Assembly: GCF_965228805.1 (NCBI RefSeq)
Contig: NZ_CBDDIE010000003.1
Coordinates: 3,472,001 to 3,536,000, forward strand
Reading direction: 5' to 3'
Source: JASBTN01 sp965228805
GTDB lineage: Bacteria > Pseudomonadota > Alphaproteobacteria > Rhodobacterales > Rhodobacteraceae
Length of the DNA: 64,000 bases
Below, piece by piece: positions 43,961-53,700 of this stretch. Each line of letters begins with the position of its first letter. The stretch's first letter is position 1. The position numbers and the translations under genes are program-made. The notes under the pieces are model-generated. The model worked only from the letters and a program-made list of their open reading frames with translations. It was not told the DNA's origin and did no database searches.

Positions 43961-45297
43961 AGCAGCGCCTCCTTGTCCAGCCCCAGTTTGACGATCTTCT
44001 CGTTCAAGGTGCGCCGCCCGATCCCCAGTGCCTCGGCGGCGGCGTCCATGCGGCCCTCGTGGGTCTGGATCGCCTTGGCGATGAGCTCGCGTTCAAAGGC
44101 GGCGACGGCCTCACGCAGCGTGGCGGGCAAGTCTTCACCACCGGCGTCGCGGGCCAGCGCCTGCGCCATTGTGCCCCCGCCCCGCCGCGCCGCCAAAACC
44201 CGGCGTTCGCAGACATGGCGCAGCTCGCGCACATTGCCGGGCCAGTCATGGGCCAGCAGCACGGTCAAGTCCTCAGCGCTCAGTTCGGGCGAGGCGACCT
44301 CGTAGACCCGCGCCATGTCGCCCAGAAAATGCGCCGCCAAAAGGCTGATATCGTCCGGACGCGCGCGCAGGGGCGGCAGGGTCAGCACGATGGTGTTCAG
44401 GCGGAACAGCAGATCCTGGCGCAGCCGATCATTTGCCACGGCCTGGTCGATGTCCTCATTGGTGGCCGAAACGACGCGCAGGTCGACAGAGACCGGCGTC
44501 GAGGCGCCGACCGGCAGGACCTGATTGTCTTCAAGAACGCGCAGGAGCTTTGCTTGCACCGCGGGCGGACAGGCGCAGACCTCGTCCAGGAACAGCGTGC
44601 CCCCCGAGGCCGCGACCAGCCGTCCCTCTGCCCCGCCCGCCACGCCGAACATCTCGGCTTCGAAGGTTTCCGGTGAAAGGGCAGCGCAGTTCAGCGCCAG
44701 GAAAGGCCCATCCGGCGCGGCGCCCAGATCATGCAGCGCACGGGCGACAAGTTCCTTGCCCGTGCCGGTCTCTCCCAGGATCATCACCGGCACAGCGGTG
44801 TTGGCCAGGTCCAGGATATCGGCGCGCAAGGCGGTGACCTCGGCACTTTGGCCCAGCAACACTCGGTCGAGCCCCGAAAGCTGGCGCAGCCGTGCGGTCA
44901 GCCGGGCGTTCGATCGCCGCATACGCGCCTGGGCGGCTGCATTGCGCAGGACCGTCAGCAACCGGCGCGGCTCGTAAGGCTTTTCGAGGAAGGAATAGGC
45001 CCCGTCCTGCATCGCCTGCACCGCCAGCGGGATATCCCCGTGGGCCGAGATAAGCACCAAGGGCGGGGCCGTGACCGCGTCCAGATTGGCCAGCAGGTCC
45101 AACCCGGTCATGCCCGGCATACGCAGGTCGGACAGGATCACGTCGGGCTGCCAACGGGTCAGCGCATCTCCCACCTGGGTGGCACGCGACAGGGCACGGG
45201 CCTGCCAACCCGCTGCCTCCAGAAGCTCCAGAAGAGAAGCCCGCATCGAGGCATCATCATCCACGATCAGGGCCGAAAACGGCGGGTGGTCAGTCAT
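43957..45297 (-). CDS. dctD: Response regulator DctD-type, lacking the GAFTGA loop
   Basis: The 446-residue protein has a receiver domain (VDDD, phospho-acceptor Asp57 in LSDLRMPG), an AAA+ domain (Walker A GETGTGKE at 175-182, Walker B GGTLFLDE) and a C-terminal Fis-type helix-turn-helix (AAEALGIGRRTLNEKI). In sigma-54 activators GAFTGA sits between ELFG and GGTLFLDE. Here EMFGVAGGAEGRLVAASGG has a deletion of about ten residues and no GAFTGA. The protein may act with sigma-70 instead, as NtrC does in Rhodobacter capsulatus. It is coupled to dctB by a 4-base overlap. Confidence 0.9.
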   Translation of the reverse strand: MTDHPPFSALIVDDDASMRASLLELLEAAGWQARALSRATQVGDALTRWQPDVILSDLRMPGMTGLDLLANLDAVTAPPLVLISAHGDIPLAVQAMQDGAYSFLEKPYEPRRLLTVLRNAAAQARMRRSNARLTARLRQLSGLDRVLLGQSAEVTALRADILDLANTAVPVMILGETGTGKELVARALHDLGAAPDGPFLALNCAALSPETFEAEMFGVAGGAEGRLVAASGGTLFLDEVCACPPAVQAKLLRVLEDNQVLPVGASTPVSVDLRVVSATNEDIDQAVANDRLRQDLLFRLNTIVLTLPPLRARPDDISLLAAHFLGDMARVYEVASPELSAEDLTVLLAHDWPGNVRELRHVCERRVLAARRGGGTMAQALARDAGGEDLPATLREAVAAFERELIAKAIQTHEGRMDAAAEALGIGRRTLNEKIVKLGLDKEALL

Positions 45298-47033
45298 GTT
45301 TCCTGTTCCTCGCTCTGCTCCGGGGCCGGTAGGGTCACGCGAAACACCGCACCGCCACCCTTCCCGTTGCGCGCCACCATTTCGCCCCCGTGGTCGCGTA
45401 GAATTCCGGCCGAGATTGCCAGGCCCAGCCCCATGCCCCGACCGCTTTCGCGCGTTGTTGTGAAAGGTTCCTGCAGCTCAGCCAGGGTCAATTTGCCCAG
45501 CCCGTGACCGGTGTCCCGGATTTCGATCCAACGGGTGGCCTCATCGCCTCCCAAAGTCAGGGTGACCTGACGGATTTCGGACCCTTCGACCGCATCCACC
45601 GCATTACGCAGCAGGTTCGTGACCACCTGTTCCAACCGAAAACGGCTGCCACGCACCAGGATTGGGCAGCCGGGATCGGGAGCGTCGATCTTGGCCTCGG
45701 CAGCCTCGATATTCGGCGCGAGCAGGCCAACCGCCGCGCCAGTCACTTCCCGCAGATCCAGCGTTTCGAACGGTTCCTGCCGAGGACTGGCAAAGAACTT
45801 CAGCTCGCGGGTAATGCCCTCCATCCGGTCGACCAACCCGCCCAACTTGCTGGTCACGGTCTCTGGTGCCTTGCCCGACAGCTCGGCCGCCACCAGATGG
45901 TTGCGCATGGCGGCAATCGGCTGGCCCAACTCATGGGTGACCGAGGCGGCGAGCTGTCCAAGGGCGGCCAGGCGCGAGGCGCGTTCCAGCTCGCCCTGAG
46001 TGCGGGTCAGGCGACGTTCGGCGGTGCGACGCTCGCCGATTTCCACAGCCAGCTGCTGGTTGGCGGCACGCAGCGCAGCCTCTTCCCGTTCCGACCGTTC
46101 CAGCGCCCGTCCCATGCGCCGCGCGCGCTGCACCTGCCACAGGATCAGCCACAGCGCCGCCAGGGCCAGCGCCGCGCCGGTCACCAGCCAGGCGCGCACG
46201 ACAGCGCGGTCGTCAGCCACGAAATAGTGTAGCCCCCAACCGTGGGGCGGGGCCGCGCCGGTCAGATGCAGCAGCGCCTCGCCACCGATCTCGGCCCGCC
46301 GCCCGTCACGCGGGATCCAGTCCAGTGGCGCGAGGGGCTGGTCAGGAAACTGCCGCGCCTGTTCGATCCGCGCGCGGGTCTCTGGCGCCAGTGGGTTCAA
46401 CACACGGTAGCGCCAGCCGGGCACCGAACTCATCAGCACTACACCATCCTCATTGGCCAGCAAAACCTGCTCACCAGATCGCCGCCAGCTGTCTTCCAAC
46501 CCCGCCAAAGCGACCTTGATCGCGATCACCCCAACCAGTTGGTCACCGCTGCCACGCACCGGGTCGGCGATGAAATAGCCCGGCAGGCCGGTGGTCGCGC
46601 CGATGGCGTAGAACCGCCCACTCTGCCCGGCCAACGCCTGCTGAAAATAGGGGCGGAACGCATAGTTGTGGCCGATGAAGCTGACATCCTCCCCGGCGTT
46701 CGAGGCCGCGACGGTCAACCCGTCCGGCCGCATGAGATAAATCGCATCAAGCCCCGCGCGGCGGGCGAAATCGGCCAGACGACGATTAAGCGCATCGGTA
46801 TCCCCGCCCTCGGCGGTGGCAATCACGAAGGGATCGCGGGCCAGAACGTGGGTCAGGTGCGAGAACCGCTCAAGCTCCGCTGTCAACGTCGAGCGGTATA
46901 GTGATAGCCGCCCCTCGGCGCGGCTGAGTTCCTCGGAGCGGAAATAGCCATGGGACAGGCGGAACAGACCAAAGGCGGCCGCGAGGGCCGCCAGCAGGAT
47001 CAGGATCAGGGACAGCCGACGCATGGGTATCAT
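45294..47033 (-). CDS. dctB: C4-dicarboxylate-type sensor histidine kinase DctB
   Basis: The 579-residue membrane kinase has transmembrane spans near residues 7-24 and 282-300. Between them is a periplasmic dCache-like sensor with NYAFRPYF (residues 123-130), the conserved RPYF of DctB ligand domains. A coiled linker (RALERSEREEAALRAANQQL) leads to the DHp helix SVTHELGQPIA (His367). An ATPase with NLLRNAVDAVEG and GMGLGLAISAGIL follows. It phosphorylates the adjacent DctD in response to dicarboxylates. The gene is 38 bases after the IalB-like gene. Confidence 0.93.
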   Translation of the reverse strand: MIPMRRLSLILILLAALAAAFGLFRLSHGYFRSEELSRAEGRLSLYRSTLTAELERFSHLTHVLARDPFVIATAEGGDTDALNRRLADFARRAGLDAIYLMRPDGLTVAASNAGEDVSFIGHNYAFRPYFQQALAGQSGRFYAIGATTGLPGYFIADPVRGSGDQLVGVIAIKVALAGLEDSWRRSGEQVLLANEDGVVLMSSVPGWRYRVLNPLAPETRARIEQARQFPDQPLAPLDWIPRDGRRAEIGGEALLHLTGAAPPHGWGLHYFVADDRAVVRAWLVTGAALALAALWLILWQVQRARRMGRALERSEREEAALRAANQQLAVEIGERRTAERRLTRTQGELERASRLAALGQLAASVTHELGQPIAAMRNHLVAAELSGKAPETVTSKLGGLVDRMEGITRELKFFASPRQEPFETLDLREVTGAAVGLLAPNIEAAEAKIDAPDPGCPILVRGSRFRLEQVVTNLLRNAVDAVEGSEIRQVTLTLGGDEATRWIEIRDTGHGLGKLTLAELQEPFTTTRESGRGMGLGLAISAGILRDHGGEMVARNGKGGGAVFRVTLPAPEQSEEQET

Positions 47034-47071
47034 GCGTGGCCCGTCCGGGTTCGGAAATCAAGAGCTGCGGG

Positions 47072-47599
47072 TCAGCTGCCGCAGCATTCCTGCCCCAACC
47101 GCGTCAGCGCGCCGCTGAAACCGGCAAGCGACAAGGTAAGCGACAGGTCCTGCCCCGCGGTGTCCACCAGGGTGACCTGGGCCTCGGCCCCGGCCTGCAG
47201 GCTCTCGATCTGCGGCTCGGACAGGACAAGCGCCGCGATACAGCCCGACGGCAGGCAAGTTTCGTAGTCCAATGTCGTCAGTTCGGTCCCGTCGACACCC
47301 AGTTTGACACCTTCACTCAGCTTGAGCCCGAAGGGTGTGACCAGGGTCAGCCCGGTCTCTCCTTCGGCCTGACGGATCAGCACCGACAGAACGCGCCGAC
47401 CGGTATCCGCCTGGTTGAGGTCCTGCACCATTTCACAGACCTGCCCCGCCTGTCCTTCGACCGACGCGCAGCGTACGGTCCAGTCCTGGTAGGTCACTGA
47501 CAACGAGCTCGGCGCCGCCTGCTGGGCCTGAGCTGCAGGCGCAAATCCCAAAGTAAGAGCGGCAAGAAGAGACGCTACCCGCGTCATACGATTGTTCAT
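47072..47599 (-). CDS. Invasion-associated locus B (IalB) family protein
   Basis: The 175-residue secreted protein has a Sec signal (VASLLAALTLGFAPAAQA) and IalB-type features. These are WTVRCASVEGQAGQVCEMVQDL, QAEGETGLTLVTPFGLKL, YETCLPSGCIAALVLSEP with paired cysteines, and a C-terminal GQECCGS. ATG 47599 is chosen because TAGGAG lies 8 bases before it; an upstream ATG two codons earlier is too close to the ribosome site. Homologs in Bartonella promote erythrocyte entry; in roseobacters the function is unknown. Confidence 0.9.
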   Translation of the reverse strand: MNNRMTRVASLLAALTLGFAPAAQAQQAAPSSLSVTYQDWTVRCASVEGQAGQVCEMVQDLNQADTGRRVLSVLIRQAEGETGLTLVTPFGLKLSEGVKLGVDGTELTTLDYETCLPSGCIAALVLSEPQIESLQAGAEAQVTLVDTAGQDLSLTLSLAGFSGALTRLGQECCGS

Positions 47600-47715
47600 A
47601 GTCATAACTCCTATCTTGCCCGCAACGGGCCCCATTCAAACAGCATCGGCCAACATATTGATCCGTCGCCACAAGACTTGCCGCATTTCCCGACACATGG
47701 CCAGCCCTTTCCACC

Positions 47716-50700
47716 CTACCAGGCCAGGCGCAGCCCCAATGAGACGCCCAGGCCGCGATCCCCCGGCGCCCCACCGCCAAGCGGCTGCCGGTAGCTGCCC
47801 TCGGCATAGAATTCGTGCCCCTTGGCAAAGGTCCAACGGCCGCCCAGCCCGACCTCGCCCCAAGTGCGCGGGGCGGCGGCGGTCAGTTCCGCTCCGGCGA
47901 CCTCAACCTGATCCTCACCGGACAGGTCATGGCTAACCCCCAGCATCACGTGGAACGGATGTCGCCGCGTGCCGTTGCCGGTGACGTCGTGCCGACCTGT
48001 TTCGCCCGCCGGGCCGAACTCATAGGTCAAGGCCACGCGCCCGGTCAGGCTGTCATTGCGACCCAGGACGATATCATTTCCGAGGCTGTCCTCACCTTCG
48101 CCGGCCTCAACCCGGGCAAAGCTCAGTTGCACTTGGGGCACCAGCGCACCATGGTCTCCCAGCACAATGCGCTGCCCCGCGTCAACTCCCAGGGCCCAGA
48201 CCGTGCTGTCATGTGCCGTCAGCAACGGGCCGGTCGCGCTGCTGGTCAGATCGGTCTTCTGCCAGCTCACGCGGCCCTGCAGGTCCACCCAGCTGCCGCC
48301 GTCACCCAGCCAACTCAGCGACGCGCCCAGCCCCCAGCCCTCGGCATCAATCGCTGCCTGGCCAGTTTCGGACGCCACCGTGCCCCGCACAATGCCCGAA
48401 TGGATCGAGCCACCCAGAACCCAGTGCCCGGCACCGCTTGTAACCTCGGAGCGCAGCTCGATCCCCGCCTCGAGCCCGGCCGCCTCGCGCGAGGTGACAT
48501 CGGCGCCCGACTGGGTCACCAGGCTGGTGTCCTGCACATCGCCGCTGAACCGAAGCCAACCGGCGAAACGCCCATCCGGCGACAGGCGCAACCGCGCATC
48601 CTGGCGCATGGCCAGGGTCGGCATGAGGCCAAAGCCGCGCAGGACCGAGGGCGTGGCCTCGACGGAGGACGACATGATCGAGAACCCTTCGGCCAGCACC
48701 CATTCGCCCGCGCTGGTCAATCGCAGGTCGTAGCCGAAGGCCCCCTTGTAGATCGGTCCACCCGCCAGGACGAAATCGCCATCCCCTGTGGCACCGTCCA
48801 CGTCGACCAGCACGACCGCCGCGCCAGTGGCATCGCCCACCGAGACATCCTCGACCGCCAGAACTGTGGGCGTATCGCCCGGCAGCACGTCGCCGCCGAT
48901 GGTCAATCGGTCCGCTGTGGCGGTAGAGAAATCCACGTCAACGAAAACGACCCCGCCACCGCTGAAATCCCCGCCCACGGTCAAGGCGTCGCCGACCACG
49001 CCGTTCTGCATCCCGAGCTGCCCGGACAGGGTCAGCCCGCCCGCCAGATCGACCCGCCCGCCCAGCAGGACCAGAGCCGCCTCGGCCCCGATATCGACAT
49101 GACCCGCCTGCCAGGCCCCCGCGCCAATGCCCAGCACGGTTTCGCCGGTCAGGGTGATCTCCTCCCAACCGATCAGGGCTTCGGCCAGGAAGCCCTGGCT
49201 CACATCCGCCAACAGCAGCACATCCCAGCCATCCGCGCCGAAGGCGTCGCCGCCCCCGTCCAGAAGGGTGACCAGGGACAGGTCCGCACCCGCGATCGAC
49301 AGGCTGTCGTCGCCTTCGCCCAGGATCACCGCACCGTCGATCACCGCGCCTGCGGCCACCGTTGTCACGCTGTTGCCCGCATCCGAGGTCAGCGCCACCG
49401 GCCCGCGCAGGGTGGCCCCGTCGCGCAGGGTGACACGCGACAGGCTGCCCGTTTCGCCAAGAACCGCCAAGGCGACGTCGCCGGCCACGGTTCCGGACAG
49501 ATCCAACACCGTCTCGCCGCCGGTCACATTTCCCGTTCGCAACCCGATTGCACCGCCGACAACCTCACGCCCCGCGCCCAGAGTCAGGTCAATCCGACCC
49601 GCCTGTTCGCGCATCAGATCCAGCCCCACGCCCGTATCGACGGCAATGTCCCCGGTCGGGGTGAAGATCAAGTCCCCGGTCCCGCCATGCACCGCGACCA
49701 CGCCATTGTCGCTTGCGGAAACCGCCGCCGTTGTCAGGGTCAGATCGCCTGCCCCGCCCCCGGTCTGGATCATCACGCCAGTCCCCGCGCTGACGTCGAC
49801 CGCGCCGGACAGGTCCACGTCGACCGAGCCCGTGCCCTCGGCCAGGAGCGACACCCCCGCGCTGCCGCCCGAGACAGTGCCATCCAGGTCCAGTGTCACC
49901 GCGCCAGAGGAAACGCCGGTCGTGACCTGCACCCCTGCGCCACTGCCCGCCTGGATCGCCCCGCTGGCGGTCAGGCGCATGTCCCCAGCGCCCCGGTGAA
50001 TGACGCCGATCCCGGTCTGGTCGCCCGTCACCTCCGCCAGGGCAAGGTCCACGGCCAGCCCGGGCAAAACCGTGGCGGGAGCACTACCCGGAGCCGTTGT
50101 TTCCACCACGACGCCGTGGCCGCCCTGTCCAGAAATCAACCCAGTGGCGGTGAGGCGCACACCTCCCGCGCCGCTGTTCAATACACTCACCCCGGTGCCA
50201 GCACTGGCCGAGACATTGCCCGCCAGCGACAGGATGATCGGGCCGCCTTCACCGGTCACGTGCAGCCCCGCCAGAGTGCCTGAAATCGTCCCGCCGGTTT
50301 GGGTCAGGGTAATCGCACCGGCTCCGGCAAGTTGCACGCCATAACCGTCCTGCCCGGTGATGTCCTGAGCCAGGGCGACATCCACCTGCGCCGCGCCGGT
50401 GGAGTTGACGCGGACACCGCTTGTGCCCGCCGTTACCGTCCCGCTCTGATCAAGGCGAACCACCCCACCCCCGGCAGAGTTCAGCACGACCCCGTCGCCA
50501 TTGGCCTGCACCCCGGCCAGATCAACCGTAACCCCTGCACTGTTCGCGCCCGCCTCGACATAGGCACCATGCCCCGCGTCGCCGCGCAGGAGGCCGCTGG
50601 CCGCCAGAACCGTTTCCCCCGCACCGAGGTTTGAAAGGCTGACGGCCGATGTCGCCGCCTCGACCCCGGTCAGACGAACCTCCAGTTCGGACGCAGCACC

Positions 50701-53700
50701 GGACAATCCGGCCACAACGCCCGCGCCGGTACTGGCCCGCACCATCTCCTGCGCCACCACCGTCAGACTGCCGCTGCCAGCCTGTGTCGCCTGCACCCCG
50801 ACCAGACCGCCGGTGATCACCCCAGCCGCCTCGACCGATATCGCGCCCTGCTGATCCGCCGTGCCGCCGACCACCAGCCCTGCGCCGGAACCTCCACTGA
50901 CTGGCCCTGCGAGTGTCAAGGTCACCAGCCCCTGCGCGCTGGCCGAAAGATCAATGCCGGTGGTGCCGCCGGACACCTCGCCCACCTGCAGAACCGCGCC
51001 ATGCACTCCGGCCCCCAGTTCGACGGCCAGCCCGGTGCCCGTCACGCCCTGGATCACACCCGAAGCGGTCAGGCGCACAGTGCCGCCCTGGGCACCAACC
51101 ACGACGCCATGCTGACCACCCTCGACCGCCGTGCCGCTGTGAAGGGTCGCGGTCAGCCCGCCGCTGACCGCCCGGGTTGCCACAGCGCGCACCCCGATCC
51201 CGTCAGCCGCGCCCACCGTGACATTGCCCCCAACGCTCAGGTTCAATGCCCCTGCCCCGTCGTGCGCTGCATCAACGCCGAACGTGCCAGCCGCCACGTC
51301 GCCGAAAACCGAAAGCGTGCTGCCACCGGTGCCCAGATTACGGGCCATCAACCCGGCGCCAGCGCCTGTCAGCCCCTGTGTCGTCACCGATAGGTCCGTG
51401 CCCACCGCCCCGGTCTGCACCACGACAGCATCACCCGACCCACCGTCGATCAGCCCATGCGCAATGACCGAGGTCACATCGGCGCCGATATTGTCCACCG
51501 CAATGCCGCCCGCCCCACCGGAAACCGCCCGGGTTTCGACCAGGATACCACCCAGCCCCGGCCCGCCATCGGAATTGCGCGCCACGAGGCCGATCGCAGT
51601 GCTTCCCGTGGCCTCGACCAGCCCCTGCGTTGTAACCTGAATCACCCCGGCCTGGCCCTTGTGGTCGACCAGAATGCCCCCCGCCTGGCCGCTGACCGCT
51701 GCAACATCCACGGTCACACCACCCTGCGTGGTCACCCCCTGTTCAACCCACAGCCCATGCCCCGTCGCGCCGGTCAGGGTGCCGTCCGATAACACCTGAA
51801 CTGCACCAAGCCCCTGGTTCAAAATGGAAATACCATTCACAGCGCCTTCGGCAGACCGCAGGCTGATCCCGACATCCCCGCCCGTGCCCGAGATCTCGGC
51901 CCGCAGCCCGTCGCCTGACAAGCCGCGTACCGCGCCGGTGCCGATCACTGACAGGCGCCCGCCGCTCACGCTGGCCCCGATACCGTGGCCGCTGCCCTCG
52001 ACCAGAGCACCCAGCCCGACGGTTGCCGTTCGCGTGCTGGCCACGCTGCCGCCGGTCGACACAAGGGTCATGCCATGTCCGCCGGTCCCGCGCACCGTTG
52101 CGCTGGAATGCACAGCCAAGGTCACGTTTCCCGCCCCCTGATGGGACAGCGCGACGCCATTGCCGCCAGCCCCCTGGACCAACGCGCCAGATGTGACGGT
52201 CAGGCGCGACTCGCCACTGCCCAGATTTTCGGCGTAGATCGCATCTCCCTGACCACTGACCCCGGCCACGGAAAGGTCCATCCGGCCACCCGTCGCACCG
52301 TTCTCGACCCGAACCCCTTCGCCCCCGGCGCCAGTGATCGTGCCATGCGCATCGAGGACCAAATCGCCTGAGCCTCCGTTCACCGCATAGATCCCGCGCG
52401 TTGCTCCGTCGACCGTGTCCTGCGTTGTGATAGAGACACCGCCTAGGGTGCCCGGGAACATGACCGCATTGATTGCCGTAATCCCGGCGTCTGCCTGGCC
52501 CGCCACGGCGCCCGCGGCGGTGATGTCGAGGCCGCCTGCCATGCCGTCATGTATGGCGCGAATGCCGCCCTGCGCGCCGGTGACCTCATCCACGGCCAGG
52601 ATCATCTCGCCACTGCCCGTGTTGCCGACCCGGGCCGAGATACTGTCACCAGCGCTACCCGAGATCGCGCCGGTTGCAGTCAGCCGCATCTCGCCCGTAC
52701 CATCCTGGGTCAGGACAACACCATGGGTTGCGCCCGAAACCGAAGTGACCTGGACATCCATCCCTCCGCCACCGCTGCGGCTTTCGGCAATCAGCCCAGC
52801 CCCCGTGATCCCCTCGATCGTCCCGGCGGCCGCGACCTCCAGCGTGCCGCCGTGATTGACCAGATGCGCACCATCCGTGGCTCCCCGCAACAGGCTGCCG
52901 ACGCCGGTCACCAACCGCAATGTGCCGGTTCCGAAATCCGTCAGTACGACCCCGGCATCCGCCGACGAGAGCGCGCCGCCCTGCAGATCGACACTCAAAC
53001 CAGCATCGCCAAGGGTGGCTGCCTCAACGGCCGAACCGCTACCCCCCTGCACCAACCCGGCAGAGACCACCGAGATGCCTCCAGCCCCCTGATTTTCCAG
53101 CAAAACCCCTTGCATGCCACCAGTGACCGCACCGGTCGAGAGGACCAGATCCCCACTACCACCGCTCTGCACGACCCGAAGGCCCACCCCCGTTGTTCCG
53201 GTCATGTTACCCGCGCCGATCAGCGTTACACCGCCGTCGTCAACCGCGACATCCAGCCCGTCCTGCGCACCGGTCAGGGCCACTCCGACGGCGACATCAA
53301 GCGTCGCGCCGCTGCTACCTCCCTCCACCCGAACGGCATCATCGGCGTGACCGGTCACCGCGCCCCCGATTGTCGCATCCACAGACCCATCGGGGGCCGA
53401 AACCACCAGCCCTTCGCCGCCGCTGACCGCACTCGATCCGGTGACCACCGTGACGCCAGCGGCATTGCCCGCAGACACATCCACCAGGATGCCGGTCCCG
53501 TTCACCAGGTCGGTTGCGCGAATGGCACCGGCGCCGGTTTCGACCCGCGTGCTGCCCAAGCCCCCTTGGGTCAGGCGAATGCCATATGGCTGGCCGGTCA
53601 CCGCGCCAGTGGCGGTGATCTCGGCACCTCCGGCCCCGCCAGAGCCCAGCACGGTCAGGTCGATCCCCGACCCTGAGCCGCCCGCAACCTGGCCACCGGA

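Noticed and set aside
47815..50283. 822-residue plus-strand open frame across the autotransporter gene
   Set aside because: It is antisense to the Gly/Val/Thr-rich passenger and reads as Arg/Gln/His-rich low-complexity sequence with no ribosome site. The minus-strand frame has a signal region, repeats and a barrel.
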